Below the pieces are notes generated by a model, which worked only from the letters and a program-made list of their open reading frames with translations, made no database searches and had not been told where the DNA came from. Below, piece by piece: positions 51,533 to 60,843 of a DNA stretch of 64,000 nucleotides. Made by a program: the position numbers and the translations under genes. This stretch comes from Candidatus Accumulibacter contiguus (GTDB lineage Bacteria > Pseudomonadota > Gammaproteobacteria > Burkholderiales > Rhodocyclaceae), in contig NZ_SPMX01000033.1 of NCBI RefSeq assembly GCF_012940005.1, positions 20,606 through 84,605 of the forward strand, in the 5' to 3' direction. Every line of letters starts with the position of its first letter. Position 1 is the stretch's first letter.

Positions 51533-52420
51533 ATGGTTCCAGCTGTTCCTGGCACAGGCACGCGCCTTGGCGGTTTCGTCTGCATCGTCGCTTCGGCGGC
51601 AGGTTTCGGAGCCATGCCGATCTTCGCCAAGCTGGCTTACGCCGAGAGTGTCGATTTGCCAAGCATGTTGTTCCTGCGTTTCGCGCTGGCCGGTCTGATG
51701 ATGGCCGTGCTGATGCGCGTACGCGGTATGGTGTGGCCGCGCGGCCGCAATCTGCTGCTGCTGGTGGCGATGGGCGGGGTCGGCTACGTCGCTCAGTCGT
51801 TCTGCTACTTCGCCGCCCTGCAGTATGCGACGGCCGGACTGACGGCGCTGCTGCTTTACCTCTATCCGGCGATCGTCACCGTACTGTCGGCGCTGCTGGC
51901 GCGGCGGCGGCTGTCGCTGCTGCGCCTGTTGGCAGTGGCGGCGGCGCTGTTCGGTACCGGTCTCGCCGTCGGCGGCAGCCTCGCCGGCAGTGTTTTCGGC
52001 ATTCTGCTCGGGATCGGGGCGGCGTTGATCTACTCGGTCTATATCCTGGTCGGCGAGCGCGTCACGCCGCTGGTCGGGGCGATGCCGTCGGCAACGGTGA
52101 TCATGCTCGCGGCGGCGGCGGTGTACGGGCTGATCGTGCTGTCGCGCGGCGCGGCTTTCCCGGCATCGCCGGTGGCCTGGGCGGCCGTCGGCGGCATCGC
52201 GCTGTTCTCGACGGTGGTGGCGATGATCACCTTCTTTGCCGGCATGGCGCGGCTGGGTGCAGCCGATGCGGCGACGCTGTCGACGCTCGAACCGGTGGTC
52301 ACGGTGATCCTGGCAGCGATCTTTCTTGGCGAGGCGATCGGCAGTTGGCAGATCGCCGGTGGTGCGATCATCCTCGCCGCGGTCGTCGTGCTGGCGCGCT
52401 CGGGTGCCGAGAAGCGTTAG
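51533..52420 (+). CDS. EamA/DMT family transporter
   Basis: A 295-aa product with ATG 51533; an earlier in-frame ATG (51443) would add an unconserved, Arg-rich 30-residue segment. Ten hydrophobic helices in two EamA repeats: the first opens GGFVCIVASAAGFGAMPIFAKLAY, and each half ends with a Leu/Ala-rich helix pair (YATAGLTALLLYLYPAIV and AADAATLSTLEPVVTVILA). Such carriers export amino acids or metabolites or move drugs; the substrate is unknown. It converges with the hydrolase gene with a 4-bp overlap. Confidence 0.87.
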   Translation: MVPAVPGTGTRLGGFVCIVASAAGFGAMPIFAKLAYAESVDLPSMLFLRFALAGLMMAVLMRVRGMVWPRGRNLLLLVAMGGVGYVAQSFCYFAALQYATAGLTALLLYLYPAIVTVLSALLARRRLSLLRLLAVAAALFGTGLAVGGSLAGSVFGILLGIGAALIYSVYILVGERVTPLVGAMPSATVIMLAAAAVYGLIVLSRGAAFPASPVAWAAVGGIALFSTVVAMITFFAGMARLGAADAATLSTLEPVVTVILAAIFLGEAIGSWQIAGGAIILAAVVVLARSGAEKR

Positions 52421-53238
52421 CGGCTGGCGTCCGCCGGGCGGGCGAGGAAGCTCAGGAGCTGCTCGACGACCGCTTGCGGCTGTTCGTTCATCATGGCGTG
52501 CCCGCAGTCGGGAATCTCGGCGCGCAGCACCTGACGCAGAGCCGATTGCAGCGCTGGCAGGTTGCGGCGTGGCGTCATGCGGTCGCGGCGCGCGACCAGC
52601 AACAGCGTCGGGCAAGCGACCTCGGCAGCGGCTTCGAGGCCGCGCGCATAATGGTTGCAGTTGGCGAGGTCGATCGCCAGCGTGCCCGGCGGGCTGCGGC
52701 GCATGATCGCCAGCGTCACGCCGGGTCCCCAGATGCCGTGACCGGTGCCGCCGGTGAGTTGGAACTGCTGGGTCAGAGAATACTCGTTCATCATTCGAAG
52801 GACGCGGTCGGGATGGGCTACGGCACGGCTGAGCAAGGCCTCGGCGACCGGCATCGGTGCCGACGTACCGAGCAGCGCCAGCCGGTGCACGCGTTGCGGA
52901 TGGCGCGCGGCACACTCGAGAGCAATCAGCGAGCCCATCGAGTGCCCGACCAGAATGGCCTGTTCGACAGCGGCGGCATCGAGCAGCCGCGGCAGCCAGT
53001 CGGCGAGAGCCTCGATGCTGCGCAAGGGTGGTCCGCTGGAGAGGCCGTGCCCTGGCAGGTCGGGAACCAGGACGGCGCAGCCGGCAGTGGCCAGAGCGCC
53101 GGCGACCTGCAGCCAGGCGTCGCGATCATTGGCGGCACCGTGGATCAGCAGCAGCGGTGGCCAGCGCGAGTTCGCCGGGTCGAAAGGTCTGCCGCCAGTG
53201 CCCAGGCGGCAGCGGTGGCCGGCGACAGTCAGTTCCAT
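52417..53238 (-). CDS. Alpha/beta hydrolase
   Basis: A 273-aa product from ATG 53238. The oxyanion-hole region is LLIHGAANDRDAW, the nucleophile elbow GHSMGSL carries Ser (about residue 98), the acid is likely in LLLVARRDRMTPRR, and the His in PDCGHAMMNEQP. Similar to BioH/3-oxoadipate enol-lactonase-like esterases; no substrate can be named. It is 35 bp downstream of the YdcH-type gene on the same strand. Confidence 0.87.
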   Translation of the reverse strand: MELTVAGHRCRLGTGGRPFDPANSRWPPLLLIHGAANDRDAWLQVAGALATAGCAVLVPDLPGHGLSSGPPLRSIEALADWLPRLLDAAAVEQAILVGHSMGSLIALECAARHPQRVHRLALLGTSAPMPVAEALLSRAVAHPDRVLRMMNEYSLTQQFQLTGGTGHGIWGPGVTLAIMRRSPPGTLAIDLANCNHYARGLEAAAEVACPTLLLVARRDRMTPRRNLPALQSALRQVLRAEIPDCGHAMMNEQPQAVVEQLLSFLARPADASR

Positions 53239-53273
53239 GCGGCCTTGTCCGTCATGCTTGACGGATCGTCTGA

Positions 53274-53483
53274 TCAGGCCCGGTCTTCCGGCTCGATCAG
53301 GTGCTCGAGAAGGGTGATGCGATCCTTGAGCAGCAACTTGCGTTTCTTGAGCCGCCGGATCAGGAGGTCGTCGGGTGGCGGGTTCTGCATCAGGTGATCG
53401 ATCACCTGATTGAGATCGTGATGTTCGATCTGCAGTTCATGCAGGGTGGCACGGTTTTCGGTGATCTGTTCTTCGGTCAGCAT
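53274..53483 (-). CDS. YdcH/DUF465 family small coiled-coil protein
   Basis: A 69-aa product from ATG 53483. It is almost all helix: ENRATLHELQIEHHDLNQVI then RRLKKRKLLLKDRITLLEHL, the DUF465 pattern of a basic mid-segment LKKRKLLLKDRI. Function unknown in the family. It likely shares a transcript with the hydrolase. Confidence 0.8.
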   Translation of the reverse strand: MLTEEQITENRATLHELQIEHHDLNQVIDHLMQNPPPDDLLIRRLKKRKLLLKDRITLLEHLIEPEDRA

Positions 53484-53803
53484 GATCGGCGATATCCCCA
53501 GTTTTTGTGAATCGGACGAGCCGGGCAAGGTCTGCAGCGCCCCGCGGGCGAGCATGCCAGGAACGACGGTGAGCAAGGTACTGCGCATCCGCCAGGCGAT
53601 CACGGCTGCGGGTAAGGTGGCGACGATGCAGCGGCAGCTCAGGAGCTATGGTAGGCGCGCCCAGGACAAAAAACAACGGCGACGCGATGATTGTCGCCAT
53701 CAATAAACTCGCTGCGCGCGTTCGGGACTTGCAGCATGGGGCGCTTTTGCGAATAGAATAGAGGATGCAATTGTAACCTTGAGACACCCCCGAGAGGAGG
53801 CAG
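53484..53803. other. 320-bp intergenic region, no gene seen
   Basis: Short frames on both strands lack start signals and family features. It must contain promoters for the flanking divergent genes. A strong Shine-Dalgarno (GAGAGGAGG) closes it on the right. Confidence 0.55.
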
Positions 53804-54124
53804 ATGGTTTACCACATTATCGTTTCGTTTGGGCGGGAGAGGCAGTACGAGTTCAAGTTCTCCCATACCGAACTTGCCGTCGGTTCTCCCGAAGAAGCAC
53901 GCCGCTGGTTTGACAAGGAGTTCGCCGATCTCGAATGCGAACCCAGCAATCCAATGGGAAAAGTGTTGATTATCGACAAGATTCTTAATGTCGCCCGCTA
54001 CGGCGGCGAGCAGCGCTTCATCGACGGCAAGGACTGGGCGACTCGTTTTGCCCGCTACACGGCGCTCGCCCTGGGGCGCGATACCGTGCGCATCGATGTT
54101 GCCGCTTTCAATATCGGCTACTGA
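53804..54124 (+). CDS. Conserved-looking protein of unknown function upstream of greB
   Basis: A 106-aa product; ATG 53804 follows a strong GAGAGGAGGCAG site. Acidic and basic residues are mixed, with no signal peptide or membrane helix. It begins VYHIIVSFGRERQYEFKFSH and has a short helix SPEEARRWFDKEF, then KVLIIDKILNVARYGG. I do not recognise the family. It overlaps the likely greB start by 29 nt, implying coupling with a transcription-elongation factor. Confidence 0.7.
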   Translation: MVYHIIVSFGRERQYEFKFSHTELAVGSPEEARRWFDKEFADLECEPSNPMGKVLIIDKILNVARYGGEQRFIDGKDWATRFARYTALALGRDTVRIDVAAFNIGY

Positions 54125-54632
54125 TCCCGCACTGCAGTTGCCGGAAGGAACTCGCAACTACATCACCCCGGGCGGGCACGCACGCATCCGCGCGGAACTC
54201 GAGCAGTTGTTGCGCGTCGAGCGCCCGCAGGTCGTGTCCGTGGTGCAATGGGCTGCAGCAAACGGCGACCGCTCCGAAAACGCCGACTACATTTATGGCA
54301 AGCGGCGGCTGCGCGAGATCGATCGACGCATCCGCTTTCTGACCAAACGCCTCGATCTCGCCGAAATTGTCGATCCGCTGATGCGTGCGCATACCGAGCA
54401 GGTCTTCTTTGGCGCAACGGTGACTATCTGCGACCAGCAGGGGCTTGAAAGCACCTACCAGATCGTCGGCGTCGACGAAACCGACTTCGCACGCGGACGC
54501 ATCAGTTGGGTGTCGCCACTGGCACGTGCGCTGCTCAAATCTCGGGCAGGTGATACGGTACGTTTTCAGAGCCCCGCCGGCTTGCGCGAGGTCGAAGTAC
54601 TCCACGTCGAGTATCTGAGCATCGAAAGTTGA
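54096..54632 (+). CDS. greB: Transcription elongation factor GreB
   Basis: About 178 aa from ATG 54096, which overlaps the upstream gene; TTG 54138 is an alternative giving 164 aa, nearer the usual 158. The N-terminal coiled coil has the GreB pattern AAANGDRSENADYIYGKRRL with the conserved acidic tip residues, followed by LREIDRRIRFLTKRL. The C-terminal FKBP-like domain contains VFFGATVTI, SWVSPLARALLKSRAGD and the final VEVLHVEYL. It rescues backtracked RNA polymerase by transcript cleavage. Confidence 0.92.
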   Translation: MLPLSISATDPALQLPEGTRNYITPGGHARIRAELEQLLRVERPQVVSVVQWAAANGDRSENADYIYGKRRLREIDRRIRFLTKRLDLAEIVDPLMRAHTEQVFFGATVTICDQQGLESTYQIVGVDETDFARGRISWVSPLARALLKSRAGDTVRFQSPAGLREVEVLHVEYLSIES

Positions 54633-54815
54633 AGTGTTCGGGATCGATTGCCTGCGCATCGATGCCTAACCGACGCAGCCAGCGAGAACGATCGCACCGT
54701 TGCCAGGGCTTGAAATGGCAAGGTCCGTCCCCATTTGCTGATGCATTGCGCGTGCCTGCTGCTGCTGCCGCCGCATCTCTTCCGCTTTTGATCCACATTT
54801 TTCACGGAGTCTCAC

Positions 54816-56735
54816 ATGGGTGCACAGAAGGAAACTCTCGGTTTTCAGGCAGAAGTCAAACAACTGCTGAATTTGATGATTCATTCGTTGTACAGCAACA
54901 AGGAGATCTTTCTGCGCGAGTTGATCTCCAACGCTTCCGACGCCTGCGACAGGCTGCGCTTCGAGGCCTTGAACAATGCCGGCCTTTACGGTGACGACAG
55001 CGATCTGAAGATCCGCGTCGCCTTCGACAAGGCGGCGCGGACGCTCAGCATCTCCGACAACGGCATCGGCCTGTCGCGCGAAGAAGCGGTAGAGCACCTC
55101 GGAACAATCGCCAAATCGGGAACCCGCGAGTTCTTTTCGGCGCTGACCGGCGACCAGGCCAAGGACGCGCATCTGATCGGCCAGTTCGGCGTCGGTTTCT
55201 ATTCGTCGTATATCGTCGCCGACAAGGTGACGGTGGTATCCCGCCGTGCCGGCCTCGAGGCCAATCAGGCGATCCGTTGGGAATCGTCGGGAGAAGGCGA
55301 TTTCACGATCGAGGTGATCGAGCGGGCGCAGCGCGGCACTGAAGTGACCCTGCACCTGCGTGAAGGCGAGGACGAGTTTCTGTCGAACTGGAAAGTGCGC
55401 GAGATCATCCGCAAGTATTCCGACCACATCACCTTGCCGATCGTGATGAAGAAGGAGGAATGGAACGAGGAGAAGAAGGCCCAGGTCGTCACCGACGAAG
55501 ACGAAACGGTGAACCAGGCTTCGGCCTTGTGGACTCGCCCCAAGTCGGAGATCAGCGACGAGCAGTACAAGGAGTTCTACAAGCATGTTGCGCATGATTT
55601 CGAAGATCCGCTGGCGCATGTGCACGCCCGTGTCGAAGGCAAGCAGGAATATACGCAACTCCTGTACATCCCGTCGCGAGCCCCCTTCGATCTCTTCGAA
55701 CGTACCGCCCGCCACGGCATCAAGCTCTATGTGCGTCGCGTCTTCATCATGGACGACGCCGAGCAACTGATGCCGGTATACCTGCGTTTCGTGCGCGGGA
55801 TCGTCGATTCCAACGACCTGCCGCTCAACGTCTCGCGTGAAATCCTGCAGCAGTCACGCGACATCGAGAGCATTCGTGGCGGCTGCGTGAAGAAGGTGCT
55901 CGGCCTGCTCGAAAGCCTTGCCGACAGCGAAGAACTCGCCGACAAGGAAAAATACGCAAACTTCTGGAAGGAATTCGGCCGCGTGCTCAAGGAAGGCGTC
56001 GGCGAGGATTTCACCAATAAGGATCGCATCGCCAAACTGCTGCGCTTTGCCTCGACGCACACCGATACGCCGGAAGAAAATGTCTCGCTCGCCGACTACG
56101 TGTCGCGGATGAAGGATGGCCAGGAGAAAATCTACTACGTCACTGCGGAAACCTTCACCGCCGCCAGGCATAGCCCGCACCTCGAGATTTTCCGCAAGAA
56201 GGGCATCGAAGTGCTGCTGCTCTCCGACCGTGTCGATGAATGGGTCACCGGTCATCTCACCGAGTTCGACGGCAAGCCGCTGCAATCGGTGGCCAAGGGC
56301 GGGCTCGATCTCGGCAAGCTTGAAGATGTGGCCGAGAAGGAAGAGGCCGAGAAGGCTGCCGACGAGTTCAAGGAACTGCTCGGGAAAATCAAGACCACCC
56401 TGGGCGACAAGGTGAAGGACGTTCGTGTCACGTATCGCCTGACCGATTCGCCTTCGTGCCTGGTTGCCGATCAGTACGACCTCGGCGGCAATCTGCAGCG
56501 CATCCTCAAGGCTGCCGGCCAGCAGGCACCGGCGAGCAAGCCGATCCTGGAAATCAACCCGAAGCACCCGGCGGTACAGCGTCTCAAGTATGAAGAGACC
56601 CGCTTCGACGACTGGGCCAATCTGCTGCTTGAACAGGCAACGCTGGCTGAAGGCGGCTCGCTCGAGGATCCGGCGGGCTTCGTCAAGCGCATCAACGACC
56701 TGATGCTGGCCCTCTCGCTGGGCAGCGGCCGTTGA
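54816..56735 (+). CDS. htpG: Molecular chaperone HtpG (Hsp90)
   Basis: A 639-aa product from ATG 54816 (GGAG 7 nt upstream). The N-terminal GHKL ATPase has [18 protein letters not shown] (residues 28-45), [10 protein letters not shown] and [17 protein letters not shown]; the middle domain has [15 protein letters not shown] with the catalytic arginine loop; a C-terminal dimerisation domain follows. Full family length. An ATP-driven chaperone of the heat-shock response. Its stop overlaps the next gene's TTG start. Confidence 0.95.
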   Translation: MGAQKETLGFQAEVKQLLNLMIHSLYSNKEIFLRELISNASDACDRLRFEALNNAGLYGDDSDLKIRVAFDKAARTLSISDNGIGLSREEAVEHLGTIAKSGTREFFSALTGDQAKDAHLIGQFGVGFYSSYIVADKVTVVSRRAGLEANQAIRWESSGEGDFTIEVIERAQRGTEVTLHLREGEDEFLSNWKVREIIRKYSDHITLPIVMKKEEWNEEKKAQVVTDEDETVNQASALWTRPKSEISDEQYKEFYKHVAHDFEDPLAHVHARVEGKQEYTQLLYIPSRAPFDLFERTARHGIKLYVRRVFIMDDAEQLMPVYLRFVRGIVDSNDLPLNVSREILQQSRDIESIRGGCVKKVLGLLESLADSEELADKEKYANFWKEFGRVLKEGVGEDFTNKDRIAKLLRFASTHTDTPEENVSLADYVSRMKDGQEKIYYVTAETFTAARHSPHLEIFRKKGIEVLLLSDRVDEWVTGHLTEFDGKPLQSVAKGGLDLGKLEDVAEKEEAEKAADEFKELLGKIKTTLGDKVKDVRVTYRLTDSPSCLVADQYDLGGNLQRILKAAGQQAPASKPILEINPKHPAVQRLKYEETRFDDWANLLLEQATLAEGGSLEDPAGFVKRINDLMLALSLGSGR

Positions 56736-57241
56736 TCACCGGCGGCGGACCGCCGCTGCTGCACGGTCTGCCGCCGATTCTCGATGCCGGCGTGAGGACG
56801 CTGATTCTCGGCAGTTTTCCTTCACCGGCCTCACTGGCGGCAGCGCAATACTATGCGCACCGCCAGAACCAGTTCTGGCGCTTGCTCGGCGCGCTGCTCG
56901 GCGAGCCACTGCCCGAACTCGATTACGCGGACAGGCAACGGCGTCTACTCAAGAATGGCATCGGTGTCTGGGATGTGTATCGCCAGTGCCTGCGCCAGGG
57001 TGCGCTCGACGCAGCGATCCAGTCGCCGGTGCTCAACGATTTTTCGCGACTGCGTAGCGAAGTGCCGGCTTTGCTGCGCGTCTGCTTCAACGGCCAGACC
57101 GCCGGCAGATCTGCTGGCTGGTTTCAGCAGCATGGCTACGAAACCCGGATCCTGCCTTCGACCAGCCCGGCGTATACCCTGGCTTTTGAACGCAAGCTGG
57201 CAGCTTGGCGGGCAGCGCTGCCGGGAGACCAAGGGCCATGA
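56732..57241 (+). CDS. DNA-deoxyinosine (hypoxanthine) glycosylase, UDG family 6-like
   Basis: A 169-aa product with TTG 56732 in a TTGA overlap with htpG. It begins [20 protein letters not shown], then [47 protein letters not shown] and [10 protein letters not shown] near the end. These are the features of the UDG-superfamily hypoxanthine-DNA glycosylases (GSFPS plus NxFW, with the SPA motif). It would remove deaminated adenine. Coupling to htpG is unusual. Confidence 0.85.
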   Translation: MITGGGPPLLHGLPPILDAGVRTLILGSFPSPASLAAAQYYAHRQNQFWRLLGALLGEPLPELDYADRQRRLLKNGIGVWDVYRQCLRQGALDAAIQSPVLNDFSRLRSEVPALLRVCFNGQTAGRSAGWFQQHGYETRILPSTSPAYTLAFERKLAAWRAALPGDQGP

Positions 57242-57328
57242 CCTTGCCCTCCCCTGCCGTCTATTGGAGCCTTGGCCGGTCCCGCCCGGTTGCTCGCTTC
57301 TCGGCGAGAGTGGATGTCCGAGGTTCGG

Positions 57329-58204
57329 CTACGCGAATACGAGCTGCATTTCCTGGGCATCGGATTCGATTTCCGGCAGGATTCCAGCAAAGATCTGGCG
57401 GACGACTTCGAATCCGCCACCATCGGGGTCGAACGTCTGATGGAGCCATTCAACATGAGTGCCGGCGAGAATATTGCCGATATATACAATATCTGGCAAT
57501 GTCAGTACCGTTTCCGGCACCAGCCACGGCTGGTCGTGATCCATGGTGGCGTCGACGATTTCCCCGGGCATACCAAGAGCGCTGAGCAGCGTGACCCCGA
57601 TGCTTTCATGCCACTGCGCGATAAGGTGCTTGACGGACTCCGGGCTGGCACGCAACTTGGAGTACCGGGCTGCGCGGTTAAGCAAGTAGAAGGCCCCGAG
57701 GTCGTGGACCAGGCCGGCCAGCAGAGCCTCATCCTGGTTGATCCGAGTTTGGTTGCGGGCCAGAATGCGAGCACCCGCAGCGGTTTTGAGGGAATGCTCC
57801 CAGAGGGCGAGAGCGAGGTCGTTGAAGACCAGGATTTCCTTGGAACGTATGAACTGGCGCATGGCGATGGCCAGTGCCGTGGTGCGTACCACATCGACGC
57901 CCAGACGGCTGATGGCCGCCTTGAGATCCAGGGCCGGCGCGTGATGGGCTCTGTAAAGGGATGAATTGGCCAACTGCATCAGCTTGGTGGCAACCAAGGG
58001 TTCGCCGCCGACGATGTTGCTGATTCGTGAAATGGGCAGGTCCGGATTCTGCAATGCCTGGCGCAGGCGGAAGGCTGCTTCAAAGCAAGTGGGGAAGGCA
58101 AAGTCACCCGCCAGTTCTCGGGTGAGATCCTGGATCATCTGGAAGCCTTTGGCATTCAGTGCTTCTCCAACCGTATCGGCGCCCGGTTTTCGGCTTGCAT
58201 TCAT
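57329..58204 (-). CDS. HDOD-domain signalling protein
   Basis: About 291 aa from ATG 58204, or up to 19 residues longer from TTG 58261; neither has a strong ribosome site. A single HDOD domain spans residues 45-240: FPTCFEAAFRLRQALQNPDL, SNIVGGEPLVATKLMQLANS, RLGVDVVRTTALAIAMRQ, and LLAGLVHDLGAFYLL with the HD pair. HDOD proteins take part in signalling or stress regulation and mostly lack phosphodiesterase activity. It stands alone, convergent with the upstream glycosylase. Confidence 0.88.
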   Translation of the reverse strand: MNASRKPGADTVGEALNAKGFQMIQDLTRELAGDFAFPTCFEAAFRLRQALQNPDLPISRISNIVGGEPLVATKLMQLANSSLYRAHHAPALDLKAAISRLGVDVVRTTALAIAMRQFIRSKEILVFNDLALALWEHSLKTAAGARILARNQTRINQDEALLAGLVHDLGAFYLLNRAARYSKLRASPESVKHLIAQWHESIGVTLLSALGMPGEIVDATMDHDQPWLVPETVLTLPDIVYIGNILAGTHVEWLHQTFDPDGGGFEVVRQIFAGILPEIESDAQEMQLVFA

Positions 58205-58598
58205 GAAGTGGTCGGATATGAGGGTTTGTATGGTGCCAGGAAGGGACTCGAACAACAACACTATCTAATTGTTTACGAACACATTACCGACATAATGATC
58301 TGACGATCCCTGCCAATTCTACCCCTATGGGAATGATGCTGCCCTATGTCCGCACCCATTCTAGCCGAAAAGATCGATCAGTCAGACGTGCGCCGGCCGG
58401 GCAGCAGGAACTTGACGCGCGGCTTTCTGACGAGGCGCACCACTGCTACCGGCAAAAGCCGAAGGACGCCGATGCGGAAGACCTGAAAGGCGACGACCGG
58501 AAAGAGGCCGAATGCGACATTTCCGGAGACATATTTGTTTTAACATGGGTGTATCCTGAGGAAAAATAAAGATAGTTTGCAATAGAACCCCGGACATC
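58205..58598. other. 394-bp intergenic region between divergent HDOD and fic genes
   Basis: No supported gene. The AT content rises over the last 60 bp before fic (around 58530-58590), where its promoter should lie, but I cannot define a clear -35/-10 pair. Confidence 0.5.
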
Positions 58599-59845
58599 AT
58601 GCACGACAAAATATTGCTCAAAGACTGTTCAGACATTTCTCGCCGGATGGACACCGACCGCTTCGGGCCCTTCGTCTTCCAGCCTGGATGCACGCTGTCG
58701 GCTGTCGATCTGGCGCTCCAGCGCGTTGAAGACGCGCACGCACGCTTCGTCGCGTCCCTCCTGTCGCAGGTGGTGAACCGATTGGAGCAGGAGGTCATGG
58801 TCAGCAGCGTGTTCGGCACCAACACCATCGAAGGCGGCACGCTAACCGAGGAAGAGACCGCCAGTGCCCTGATCCTCGATCTTCGCCAGGTGCAAGCGGT
58901 CGAGCAACAACGCGCACTCAATATCAAGGCAGCCTACGACCTGTCGCAGGCCGCCGCAAAAAACCCCCTGGCTGGTCGCTGACGACAGAATTCATCGTCG
59001 ACCTGCATCGACTGATCACCGCGGATATCCCGCACGAAGACAATCGCCCCGGCCTGATCCGCGACAACCCGAAAACCCGTTTCACCTATGTCGGTGACGC
59101 CGCGCATGGCGGCCGCTACAAGCCGCCGCAATACGGCAAGGACATCGAGCGTCTGCTCTCTGCACTGATCGCCTGGCATGGCGAGCTCGAAGCGGCCGGT
59201 GTTCCAGCACTGATCCGCGCGCCCCTCGTGCATCTCTACTACGAACAGATTCATCCTTTCTGGGACGGCAATGGCCGCGTCGGTCGCGTCATCGAAGCCA
59301 CCTTGCTGCAGGCCGCCGGTTACCGCTACGCCCCCTTCGCCCTGGCGCGCTACTACCTGCAGAATATCGACGCCTACTTCACCCTCTTCAACACTTGCCG
59401 CAAGGCCGCCGAGAAAGGGCGAGATGCCCCCAATCAAGCTTTTGTCGACTTTCACCTCGAAGGGATGCGCCAGACCATCAATACGCTGCATGATCGCGTC
59501 AATCGACTGGTCAGCATGCTGCTCTACGAGAGCAAGATCCGCCGCGCTCTCGACGATAAGCAGATCAACGCCCGGCAATACACCATTCTTTCCATCCTCC
59601 TTGATCGCGGGCGACCACTGCCACTCGACGAAGTGCGGCACGCGCCCTGGTACACCAGCCTCTATCTGAAGCTCAACGACAAGACGCGACAGCGTGATCT
59701 GCACCGCCTGCGGGAACTGGAACTGGCTTTCCTCGATACCGAAAATGCACTGTGGCCGGGCTTCGTCGTCCCCAGGAACATCAAGCCGCCAGGCAAGCCG
59801 GAACAGGAGAGGGTGTCTCTTGGCGGTGTTCCTTCAGGGTCTTGA
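58599..59845 (+). CDS. Fic-family AMPylase with N-terminal inhibitory helix, frameshifted
   Basis: ATG 58599 opens a frame with the inhibitory motif TNTIEG (about residue 76; [S/T]xxxE[G/N]), so class II Fic. That frame stops at 58982 after AAAKNPLAGR. The second frame carries on WSLTTEFIVDLHRLITADIP, FTYVGDAAHGG, and the catalytic HPFWDGNGRVGR, then a winged-helix-like C-terminus to 59845. One base is missing around the A6-C5 stretch near 58965-58975; adding one restores about 415 residues. Unlike the other indels here it is a loss, so a real inactivating mutation is as likely as consensus error. Fic enzymes transfer AMP to target proteins. Confidence 0.83.
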
Positions 59846-60095
59846 GTTCGTCCTGCAGGTGTTCGATGTCGTCGTGGGCAGCAGCTATTTTGGCGACAAC
59901 GGCCTCGACTTTCGCTGGCTCAATTGTTTCGTCGAGGGGGAGCGTGCCGAATTGGGCGAGCCTGCGGCTGAGCTTGCTGGTCAGCGAGCGCCTGTTGGAT
60001 CTCTTGATCGCCCCTGCGATCTGGCACCGCTTGGAATTCCCCGGGTTTCCCTGACCCGGGCCGTCCGCCGCGGCCTGCTGGAGCGAATCGGGCAT
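59781..60095 (-). CDS. Possible small coiled-coil protein or remnant
   Basis: A 104-aa frame whose C-terminal half is coherent and strongly helical: LAQFGTLPLDETIEPAKVEA then VAKIAAAHDDIEHLQDELKT. The N-terminal 35 residues are Pro/Gly/Arg-rich and lie antisense to an AbiEi-like remnant. No ribosome site supports the start, so the true gene may have been cut. It overlaps the fic 3' end by 65 bp. No family is recognised. Confidence 0.3.
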   Translation of the reverse strand: MPDSLQQAAADGPGQGNPGNSKRCQIAGAIKRSNRRSLTSKLSRRLAQFGTLPLDETIEPAKVEAVVAKIAAAHDDIEHLQDELKTLKEHRQETPSPVPACLAA

Positions 60096-60143
60096 GGGCT
60101 CTACGGCTTACCCAGGCGCGACGTCTCGGCCCACGGATCGCTG
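60003..60143 (+). pseudogene. AbiEi-type antitoxin N-terminal fragment
   Basis: About 47 codons read PCDLAPLGIPRVSLTRAVRR then GLLERIGHGLYGLP, the winged-helix start of type IV antitoxins of the AbiEi family (ALGIPR-x-L-x-RLxRRGLLERVGRGLY). It has no start codon and the homology ends abruptly at about 60143, where another fragment begins. The toxin gene (abiEii) is absent. Confidence 0.55.
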
Positions 60144-60147
60144 GCAG

Positions 60148-60252
60148 GACGGGCAGCAACTGGCGGCCGTGGTCGGCTACTGGTTCGCCTGGTATGCATT
60201 TAATCCCGCCACCGAGGTATTTCGCGCCGGCGAAGCATCCAAACCCCGCTGA
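60148..60252 (+). pseudogene. Short C-terminal protein fragment (DUF3179-like, tentative)
   Basis: A frame reading DGQQLAAVVGYWFAWYAFNP ends at a TGA (60250-60252). The YWFAWYAFNPATEVF stretch resembles the C-terminal end of DUF3179 proteins, but 35 residues are too few to be sure. No start; joined directly to the AbiEi-like fragment upstream. Confidence 0.3.
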
Positions 60253-60302
60253 CAGCCTGACTCGGACTGGCGGAAACCGTCGATTTCCGGGAGACTGTAA
60301 GA

Positions 60303-60474
60303 ATTCATGAAGACCTGGCCGATCTTCTCGCTGCCAACGTCGTCGAAATCGTCGCCTCGCTGCCCTGCTACCTGGAAGAGAACGTCGACCAACAGCGCGG
60401 CGACGGCATCTTCGAAGCCGGCCTGGCCGGTTTGCGCCGGCTCAATGCGCCTGGCTATGGTCTGCCGGGCAGCA
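60303..60474 (+). pseudogene. arsS: Fragment of arsenosugar radical SAM enzyme ArsS
   Basis: About 57 codons match the middle of ArsS-type radical SAM/Cys-rich proteins: VEIVASLPCYLEENVDQQRG, then DGIFEAGLAGLRRLNAPGYG. The N-terminal CxxxCxxC radical-SAM part and the C-terminal Cys-rich part are both missing. Both ends are abrupt junctions. Family knowledge: ArsS acts after arsenite methylation in arsenosugar synthesis. Confidence 0.65.
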
Positions 60475-60517
60475 GCTGCGGCGATGCGCTCGACTCACAT
60501 TCGCCCCAGGAGGAAAC

Positions 60518-60843
60518 ATGCATCCGACTGCGAGGATTACGGCCAAGCGGTCGTCTATCGCGGCAGCATTCCGCAGCACGCCCAGGCCTTCGTCCTCGAC
60601 AAGCACCATCGCATCGAAATGGGGCGCGTGTTTCCAGTCTGCGGCAACACCTGGCGCATGCTCAAGGAAAGCCGGCTGGCGCCGCATTTCGATTTCATCG
60701 GCGACTTTTCGCACCATTACGGCCTGTTCGAGGGTTGCAGCAAGGCGCTGCCTTTCAACACAAATGCGGGCGCCAATGCGGGCACGAACGCTGCCAACAG
60801 CGCTGGTACCGGCAGCAGCGACGAAAGCTGCGGCTGCTGCTAG
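60518..60843 (+). pseudogene. arsM: Internally deleted arsenite methyltransferase ArsM-like gene
   Basis: A strong AGGAGG and ATG 60518 followed by about four codons look like an original gene start. From 60526, in another frame, comes the C-terminal domain typical of ArsM-like methyltransferases beside ArsS: EDYGQAVVYRGSIPQHAQAF, DKHHRIEMGRVFPVCGNTWR, and a tail ending CGCC before TAG (60841-60843). The AdoMet-binding domain, about 220 residues, has been removed cleanly between start and tail. Confidence 0.65.

Noticed and set aside
58934..59704. 256-codon minus-strand frame opposite fic
   Set aside because: Lies antisense to the conserved catalytic half of Fic and has no independent support.
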